Source: a virus. Taken from it: DNA of 26,127 bases. The DNA lies in IMG/VR virus record IMGVR_UViG_3300037086_000072, positions 1 through 26,127 of that record; one strand, given 5' to 3'. The stretch's first letter is position 1; each line of letters opens with the position of its first letter. Below the pieces are notes generated by a model. That model did not search any database. It was not told the DNA's origin and saw only the letters and a program-made list of their open reading frames with translations. Of this stretch, positions 20,759 to 26,127 are shown piece after piece. The translations under genes and the position numbers were made by a program.

Positions 20759-22324
20759 ATGTCCAACAGCTTCGTCACCGTCAACGTCAGCCTCCAGAAC
20801 CCGGCCATCACCGCCGAGAGTTTCAACATCCCGCTCCTGCTCTCGCACCGGGTCACCTGGACCGAGCGGGTGCGGACGTACGCGAACCTGCTGGCCGTGG
20901 CGGCGGATTTCGCCACCACGACCCCCGAGTACGCGGCGGCCTCGGCCATGTTCGCGCAGGACCCCCCGCTGCCGAGCCTCAAGATCGGCCGCTGCGCGCT
21001 CAAGCCGACGATGATCAAGAAGATCAACCTGGAAGTCGTGGGCAGCGGGCACTACAAGATCAACGCGAACTGCCTCGGGGTCACGCAACTCGTCGACGTG
21101 CTTCCGGTGGCGGCGGTGGCGTGGACCAATGGGCACGGCTACACCCTCGGGCAGCGGGTCATCAACGACACGGCGCCGGTGAAGGTCTACCAGTGCATCA
21201 CCGGCGGCACCTCGGCCGGCTCGGGAGGCCCGACGGGGACGGCCGCGGACATCACCGACAACACCGCGCACTGGGAGTACCTCGGCACGTCGGACGCGGG
21301 CGTCTGCAACGACTCCATCATCCTGGACATCGTGACCGCGATCAACGCGCTGGCGGCCCCGGCCTTCAGCGCGACGGCGACGGCGACCGGCACCCCCGGC
21401 GCGCTGGTCTGCACCGTCACGGGCAACCTGGCTGGAAACTGGTTCGCACTCGAACCGCTGAACACCTCGACGCCCACGGCTCTGCCGACCCTCATGTCGG
21501 TCATCGAGACGACGCTCGACCCTGGCGTGGCCACCGACCTGACGGCCATCGCTGCCGAGGACAACACCTGGTATGGCCTGCTGTCCTGCTTCAAGTCGGC
21601 GGCCATGGTCTCGACGGCGAGCACGGGCATGGCGGCGTGGTGCGAGGCGAACAAGAAGCAGCTCATCGCGTCGCTGTCGGACACGGTGATCGCCAACGTG
21701 GCCTACGCGGGCGCGACCGACGCGGCCAAGGTGCTCAAGGCGGCGGCCTACGACCGCACCGGACCCTTCTTCCACCCGCGGGACTATGAGTGGGCGGACG
21801 CGGCCGAGATGGGCGTGTTCTTCGCCGTCACCCCGGGTCAGGACGATTGGCGCCTGCGCACGCTCTCGGGCGTGACCCCGGTCTCCTACACCGGAACGCA
21901 GGAAACGAACCTCAAGGCCAAGAGCTGCAACTACTACGGCACGCTCGGCGGGCAGTCGACCATCCTTGGCAACGGGCAGGAATCTTCGGGCCAGTACATC
22001 GATGTCATTCGGGACACCGACCAGATGGCGGCCTGGTACACCGAGGAGATCACCAACCTCGCGCTCGGGCTCCAGTCGCAGGGCAAGAAGTTGCCGTACA
22101 CCGACGAGGGGATCGCCATGGTGGAATCCAAGATGCGCGCGGTCGACCGGCGCGGCATGGACGCCGGGATCGTGGTCGAGGGTTCCAGCGTGATCACGGT
22201 GCCCAAGGTGGCCGACGTATCGAGCACGGACAAGAGCACCCGGCACCTGGGCGGCATGAACGACCAGTGGCAGCTCCAGGGCACGATCCACGACGTGACG
22301 GTCAACGTGGCGGTCACCTACTAG
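20759..22324 (+). CDS. Tail sheath protein, DUF3383, with inserted module
   Basis: 521 residues. The sequence follows DUF3383 sheath proteins: SFVTVNVSLQNPAIT at the start; the middle region with MVSTASTGMAAWCEANKKQL; HPRDYEWADAAEMGVFFAVTPG; ETNLKAKSCNYYGTLGG; DQMAAWYTEEITNLALGL; and MRAVDRRGMDAGIVVEG near the end. The sheath contracts around the tube to drive it through the cell envelope, which shows a contractile tail. Residues 119-177 (W122 to Y174) are an insertion that looks like the N-terminal module of the DUF4054 protein. Ribosome site TTCAAGGGAG precedes the ATG. Confidence 0.9.
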   Translation: MSNSFVTVNVSLQNPAITAESFNIPLLLSHRVTWTERVRTYANLLAVAADFATTTPEYAAASAMFAQDPPLPSLKIGRCALKPTMIKKINLEVVGSGHYKINANCLGVTQLVDVLPVAAVAWTNGHGYTLGQRVINDTAPVKVYQCITGGTSAGSGGPTGTAADITDNTAHWEYLGTSDAGVCNDSIILDIVTAINALAAPAFSATATATGTPGALVCTVTGNLAGNWFALEPLNTSTPTALPTLMSVIETTLDPGVATDLTAIAAEDNTWYGLLSCFKSAAMVSTASTGMAAWCEANKKQLIASLSDTVIANVAYAGATDAAKVLKAAAYDRTGPFFHPRDYEWADAAEMGVFFAVTPGQDDWRLRTLSGVTPVSYTGTQETNLKAKSCNYYGTLGGQSTILGNGQESSGQYIDVIRDTDQMAAWYTEEITNLALGLQSQGKKLPYTDEGIAMVESKMRAVDRRGMDAGIVVEGSSVITVPKVADVSSTDKSTRHLGGMNDQWQLQGTIHDVTVNVAVTY

Positions 22325-22359
22325 CCCCAGGCGGGGCGCACGAACCGAGGAGTTGAACC

Positions 22360-22800
22360 ATGGGCGAGCAGCAGACCCACGACCCCGCGAAGGTGAGCCT
22401 CATCTTCGACGACATCTCCGTCAAGCAGTTCGCCAAGGGCACCATGATCAAGGTGGCCTACGACGAGGATCAGTTCACCGACGCAGTGGGGGGGGACGGC
22501 AGAGCGGTCAGGATGAGGAACGCCAACCGCGCCGGGAAGATCGAGTTCACGCTCATGGCGGCCTCGCCCTCGAACGATGCGCTGTCCAACAAGGCCATCG
22601 CCGACTTCCTGGACGGCACGGGCGTTGCGTCCGTGCAGGTCAAGGACGGCACCGGGACCACGCTGGCCCACGACGCGAACGCCTGGATTCTGAAGGTCGC
22701 GGACGCCGAGCATTCGAGCGAGCCGGGCATGGAGCGCGCCTGGACGATCCGCTGCCCGCATCTGGAGTCCTTCGTCGGCGGCACCACGGCGCTCGGCTAA
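22360..22800 (+). CDS. Tail tube protein, DUF3277
   Basis: 146 residues. Features of DUF3277 (KPP10_ORF10-like) tail tube proteins: FDDISVKQFAKGTMIKVAYD, FTDAVGGDGRAVR, GKIEFTLMAASPSNDALSNK, VQVKDGTGTTLAHDANAWIL and ERAWTIRC. It polymerises inside the sheath to form the DNA-conducting tube. GAGGAG lies seven to twelve bases before the ATG. It follows the sheath gene, the expected order, separated by 35 bases with a small CCCC/GGGG hairpin. Confidence 0.88.
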   Translation: MGEQQTHDPAKVSLIFDDISVKQFAKGTMIKVAYDEDQFTDAVGGDGRAVRMRNANRAGKIEFTLMAASPSNDALSNKAIADFLDGTGVASVQVKDGTGTTLAHDANAWILKVADAEHSSEPGMERAWTIRCPHLESFVGGTTALG

Positions 22801-22833
22801 CGTACTTCTCCTCTCGCGCGGAAGGCCACCACC

Positions 22834-23322
22834 ATGCCGCAACCAGCTACCTGCAAGATCGACGGCAGCAGCTTCACGATCCCCCTGATCGACCCCTGGG
22901 AGTCCTTCCTACTCGCGCCGGAACTCGCGCCAGTCGTGGCCGAGTTGGCGCCGCTCATCGCGTGGGGCGCGCGGCAGTTGGGCGAGGTCGCGGCGGCCAA
23001 GGGCGCAGCGATCGGCGACCTGGACACGGCCGACGTGTTGCCTCTCATCGAGGGCCTTGCGCCACACGTCGCCCGCATCTGCGCCACCCTGCCGAGGGAG
23101 AAGCTCGACCGCATCGCCCGGACGCTGCTCATGGACGTGCAGATGGACGGCAAGCCACTCTTCAAGGACGGGGCCATGCCGCTCAACGTCTTCCTCAAGG
23201 GGCGGCCCTTCGTTCTCTGGCAACTCCTGATCCGCTCGGTAGTGACGAACTTCGCGGATTTTTCCAGCGCCGTCCGCGCGAGCGTCGCCGCAGCGCCGAC
23301 GGCAAGCACCTCCGCGACGTAG
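22834..23322 (+). CDS. Tail assembly chaperone, short form
   Basis: 162 residues, ATG with GGAAGG upstream. Sequence: CKIDGSSFTIPLIDPWESF, then helical regions APVVAELAPLIAWGARQLGE, PLIEGLAPHVARICATL, and MPLNVFLKGRPFVLWQLLIR, with a SVVTNFADF end before a low-complexity tail. Position between tube and tape measure, and helical composition, match gpG-like chaperones that coat the tape measure during tail assembly. A second frame continues the protein beyond its stop. Confidence 0.75.
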   Translation: MPQPATCKIDGSSFTIPLIDPWESFLLAPELAPVVAELAPLIAWGARQLGEVAAAKGAAIGDLDTADVLPLIEGLAPHVARICATLPREKLDRIARTLLMDVQMDGKPLFKDGAMPLNVFLKGRPFVLWQLLIRSVVTNFADFSSAVRASVAAAPTASTSAT

Positions 23323-23489
23323 ACCACGTGCAGCCGTGGGCGTGCTGGCGGCTGGTCATGGAAGGCTGGGCGACCGTGCCCGACCTGTCCACGGCCGGCG
23401 GCGGCTGGACACGGGCGCGCGTGCTGGACGCGAACGACCTCCTCGACGCGATAGCCGAAGTACAAGCCAAGCCGCCGCAGTCCGGTTGA
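23262..23489 (+). CDS. -1 frameshift extension of the tail chaperone
   Basis: After codon 143 (TTT, 23260-23262) in GAT TTT TCC, slipping back one base on the five Ts at 23259-23263 gives TTC and enters a frame that ends at 23489. It adds about 75 residues: RRPRERRRSADGKHLRDV, then HVQPWACWRLVMEGWATVPD and LLDAIAEVQAKPP. This tail looks like real protein (W-x-x-V-M-x-G-W pattern seen in chaperone C-terminal parts), and the zero-frame end ASVAAAPTASTSAT is low-complexity. The fused product would have about 218 residues, analogous to lambda gpGT. An independent start at GTG 23327 is the alternative. Confidence 0.55.
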   Translation, partial: FQRRPRERRRSADGKHLRDVDHVQPWACWRLVMEGWATVPDLSTAGGGWTRARVLDANDLLDAIAEVQAKPPQSG

Positions 23490-23515
23490 CAGGCGCCCCG
23501 GAATCGGCGCACGCT
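23486..23515 (+). promoter_or_regulatory. TTGACA promoter before fibre-like gene
   Basis: TTGACA (23486-23491) overlaps the stop of the frameshift product; 18-bp spacer; CACGCT (23510-23515); then tccccc. The architecture repeats that at 10294. The leader of about 38 bases contains AAGGAG (23549-23554) before the ATG at 23560. Confidence 0.45.
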
Positions 23516-23559
23516 TCCCCCATCGTCCTGGCTGGTTTGTGGCAGGGCAAGGAGACCAC

Positions 23560-25212
23560 ATGAGCAACAACTTCCCGACCAACAAGCATGAGTGGCTGGC
23601 CCCGACGTACAACTTCCTTCGCGCGCTGTGGGCCTGGATCTCGGGCTCGCCGAACGTCGACTTCTGGCAGGCCGACGCCTACGTGGCCAGCAACGTCGCG
23701 GCGACCTACGCCAACGGGACCGTAGGCGTTGGCGCGACGCTGACCAAGGCGACCGCGGGCGCGTTCCCGACCGTCGACGGCGTGGTGGCCAAGCTCGGCA
23801 ACGTCTACTTGCTCGGCGGACAGACCACGAAGTACCAGAACGGACTCTACCAGCTCACCACGCTTGGCTCGACGAGCACGGCTTTCGTCCTGACCCGCGT
23901 CTCGGGCTTCGACGTGGCGGCGGACTTCACCATCACCCCGGCCAGCCCCGTCGTGTTCGTCCGACTCGGCGCCACGACCTACGGCGGCACCGTGTGGGAG
24001 TACACCGGCGGCGCGTCGCCGACCATGGGCTCGACCTCGCTCACCTTCGCGCAGGCGCAGATCCAGCGCGAGTCGCGGCAGGAGTGGGATCCCTGCAAGG
24101 TGCTCGACGCGACGGTGCTCAACCTGACCGACTACACCTACACGGCCGCGACGCAGATCCTGACGGCCAACGCGACCGGAGCGCTGGGCACCATGGACGG
24201 CCAGACGATGGCCGTTGGCGACCGCGCGGTGCGCAACGTGGGCGACCTGAGGGACGGCATCTATTCGATCACGAACCTGGGCGGCGGGTCCGACTATGCG
24301 GTCTTCACGCGCGCGGCGGACGCCAACACCTCGGCCGAGTTCACCGACGGCAAGATCGTGAGCATCGCGCGCGGCAGTGTCTACGGCGGCACCCTGTACG
24401 AGTGCAACGTGTCCTCGACATTCACACTGGACACCGACACGCCGACCTGGACCAAGACGGCGGTGGGCGTGACGTTCGCCTCGGTGCAGACGGCGCTCAA
24501 CGCGGCCTCGGGCACGGTGGGCCTGAACGGCCAGGCGCTCACCAACGCGGCCTCGGTGGCCATCTACAACGCGGCCAAGACGTTCAAGTCGACCATCACC
24601 AGCCTGGCCTCGCAGGCGCGCTCTGTGGTGTTCCCGGACGGCGCCGGCAATGTGATGCTCGACGCGATGGCCGCGTCGGTGTCAGCGCTGTACTCCTTCG
24701 GCGCCGCGACGCTCAAGCAGATGAACGGCGCCGGCACGTTCGGCCACACTCTCGCGTCGCTGGCGACCAGCAACCAGACGATCACGCTCCCGGACGTGGC
24801 GGGCACGGTGGCGATCGTGGGCCAGAACATGGTCCGGTCCAAGGTGACGGGCGCGGCCTCCGACGCGGCAGGCGCCGCGACCAAGTACCTGACCTCCCCG
24901 GGCGGCGTCCACGCTGCGGCGCAGGTCAAACTCTGCGTCATCGGCGCGACGGGCGTTCTCCAGAACCTCAACGCCAGCCTCGGCACGGCCCCGGGCGGCG
25001 CGGACACCTACGCCGTCACCGTCCAGAAGTCGAGCGACAACGGCTCGAGCTGGGCCGACACCACGCTGACCTGCACGATCAGCGCGGCCGGGAAGTCGGC
25101 CAGCGACGTGACGCACCTTCCGGCCGTCGCGGCTGGCGACCTCATCGCCATCAAGGTCATCTCCTCGGGCGTCACAGCGGCAGCCGCCTGCGTCTCCTGC
25201 GAGTTCTGCTAG
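23560..25212 (+). CDS. Tail fibre-like virion protein with tandem modules
   Basis: 550 residues. The start at 23560 is set by AAGGAG; an in-frame GTG at 23539 is upstream of it. Residues 67-153 and 207-290 are two copies of a beta module (VDG/MDG, xxGNVYLLGGQTT or VGDRAVRN, NGLYQLTTLG or DGIYSITNLG, FVLTRVSGFD or AVFTRAADAN, GGTVWEY or GGTLYEC). This module is common in phage tail fibre and collar proteins. Residues 330-430 have repeats ending in PDGAGNVML and PDVAGTVAIVG, as in fibre shafts. The C-terminal 90 residues form a beta-rich head. A surface or receptor-contact role is likely. Its place between chaperone and tape measure is unusual. Confidence 0.75.
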   Translation: MSNNFPTNKHEWLAPTYNFLRALWAWISGSPNVDFWQADAYVASNVAATYANGTVGVGATLTKATAGAFPTVDGVVAKLGNVYLLGGQTTKYQNGLYQLTTLGSTSTAFVLTRVSGFDVAADFTITPASPVVFVRLGATTYGGTVWEYTGGASPTMGSTSLTFAQAQIQRESRQEWDPCKVLDATVLNLTDYTYTAATQILTANATGALGTMDGQTMAVGDRAVRNVGDLRDGIYSITNLGGGSDYAVFTRAADANTSAEFTDGKIVSIARGSVYGGTLYECNVSSTFTLDTDTPTWTKTAVGVTFASVQTALNAASGTVGLNGQALTNAASVAIYNAAKTFKSTITSLASQARSVVFPDGAGNVMLDAMAASVSALYSFGAATLKQMNGAGTFGHTLASLATSNQTITLPDVAGTVAIVGQNMVRSKVTGAASDAAGAATKYLTSPGGVHAAAQVKLCVIGATGVLQNLNASLGTAPGGADTYAVTVQKSSDNGSSWADTTLTCTISAAGKSASDVTHLPAVAAGDLIAIKVISSGVTAAAACVSCEFC

Positions 25213-25255
25213 CCTTCTCGTCTCCCCCTCCCGCATAGCCGCCCGCCGCCGGGCG

Positions 25256-25264
25256 TGATAGGCT
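25256..25264 (+). promoter_or_regulatory. Extended -10 before tape measure
   Basis: TG-a-TAGGCT inside a 19-base block (25253-25271) identical to 20643-20661. The start site would be near 25271, giving a leader of about 25 bases containing GAGGTG (25286-25291). Confidence 0.5.
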
Positions 25265-25295
25265 TGCAGCCGGATCCCCTGCTGCGAGGTGTCCC

Positions 25296-26127
25296 ACGAC
25301 CATCCGTGAGCTGTTCGTAAAATTGGGTCTGGACACCGACGCGGCATCGTTCGCCACGGGCCAGGCGGCCGTCGACGGCCTCAAGTGGGGGTTAGGCAAG
25401 CTCATCGCCGGCGCCGAGGCGATGGTCCACAAGTTCGTCGAGATGGTCGAGGGCCAGGCCGAGGCGGGTAAGGAGATCGAGGAGACGGCCGTGGCCGTTG
25501 GCATGTCGACCGACGAGTTGCAGCGGTGGCGCAAGGCAGCGGCGCAGAGCGGGGTAGACGCCGAGACGTTCTCCGCCGGCCAGAACCGCCTGATCATGTC
25601 CATGGGGGCCGCAAGCAAGGGGGCCAAGGAACAGGCGGCGGTTTTCGCCAAGATGGGGATCAAGGTCAAGGACTCGGAAGGGCACTTGCGCGACACGGGT
25701 GACGTCATGCTCGACATGACGGACCATTTCTCCAAGATGGCCGACGGGACAGACAAGGTGAGGCTCGCCCAGGAGATATTCGGGCGCAACCTCGGCGGAC
25801 GGTTCATCCCGCTTCTGAACGAATCGCGCGTCGCGCTACAGGCCCGCATGGACGCCGCGGTGGTCATGTCCGAGGAGGAGATCAAGGCGGGCAAGGATCT
25901 GGTGATTTCGTGGACGAAGTTGGCGAACACGGGCAAGAACATGCTCAAGGAGGCTATCTCACCCCTCCTTCCCGAGATCAACAAGATCGTCAAGCAGATC
26001 ACAGGATGGGTGAACGCGAACAAGCCGCTGCTGCGTCAGTGGCTCAAGTCCGGGTTCGGGATCATTCTGACCGTGCTCAAGGGCGTGGGAGTCGCGCTAC
26101 AGGTAGTGATCCCCATCGTCGAGGGCT
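25296..26127 (+). CDS. Tape measure protein, partial, probable ACG start
   Basis: Open to the right edge; about 277 residues are visible. The beginning TIRELFVKLGLDTDAASFAT and the later segments EEIKAGKDLVISWTKLANTG, QEIFGRNLGGRFIPLLN and a Gln/Ala/Lys-rich helical body are typical of tape measure proteins with the MxIRELFVKLGLDxDxxSF start. No ATG, GTG or TTG precedes this conserved start in frame; the codon in the right place is ACG at 25296, five bases after GAGGTG. TTG at 25323 is the only later candidate and would remove conserved residues. The protein sets tail length and would be ejected with the DNA. ACG initiation, or a sequencing error of ATG, are the two readings. Confidence 0.82.

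Noticed and set aside
20606-22291. Minus-strand 561-aa open frame
   Set aside because: Antisense shadow of the DUF3383 sheath gene; low-complexity Arg/Gly/His sequence typical of such shadows in GC-rich DNA.
23592-25238. Plus-strand 548-aa open frame
   Set aside because: Frame-shifted shadow of the fibre-like gene, dominated by Arg/Gly/His.

Overview
The window is a GC-rich stretch of a tailed bacteriophage or prophage genome with a contractile tail (myovirus morphology). It reads mostly left to right: replication genes, DNA packaging, head, neck and tail, cut off inside the tape measure gene at the right edge. The host cannot be named from the sequence. High GC, strong GC3 bias, canonical AAGGAG ribosome sites, and several genes that appear to be transcribed without a leader (TAnnnT-type -10 boxes exactly 6-7 nt before the start codon) would fit an actinobacterium, a Deinococcus relative or another high-GC phylum. 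No integrase, lysis gene or tRNA is visible.

Layout. 1-4341: small genes, a CoiA-like nuclease, a replication initiator with an origin-like iteron cluster inside it, a DnaB-type helicase, a zinc-ribbon protein and a basic orphan. 4375-6262: small and large terminase. 6295-14500: DUF1073 portal, a MuF-type head morphogenesis protein carrying an inserted M14 zinc carboxypeptidase-like domain, two orphans, a DUF2213 protease with a nested scaffold-like gene, a small protein, a cement protein and the DUF2184 major capsid protein. 14599-15620: an orphan and a DUF4054 head-completion protein. 15617-18724: a leftward (minus strand) cassette of six genes in two operons, each headed by a ribbon-helix-helix regulator with a leaderless TTGACA promoter. 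The operons are separated by about 390 bp of unusual period-5 repeat DNA. 18810-26127: the structural cluster resumes with a gp10-like protein, a connector, a tail terminator, a DUF3383 sheath, a DUF3277 tube, a tail chaperone with a probable -1 frameshift product, a fibre-like protein and the tape measure gene, which starts at a probable ACG codon.

How it fits together. The helicase and initiator replicate the genome from the probable internal origin. Terminase packages it through the portal into a prohead built by scaffold, protease, MuF protein, capsid and cement. Connector, terminator, sheath, tube, chaperone and tape measure build the tail. Transcription appears to be divided among many short promoters of the form TGnTAnnnT, several placed on the stop codon of the preceding gene. 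Two highly expressed virion genes (cement and sheath) share a conserved, covarying hairpin leader. The most novel items are the MuF-M14 chimera, the paired leader RNA, the GG-every-5-nt repeat array and the leaderless promoter set.
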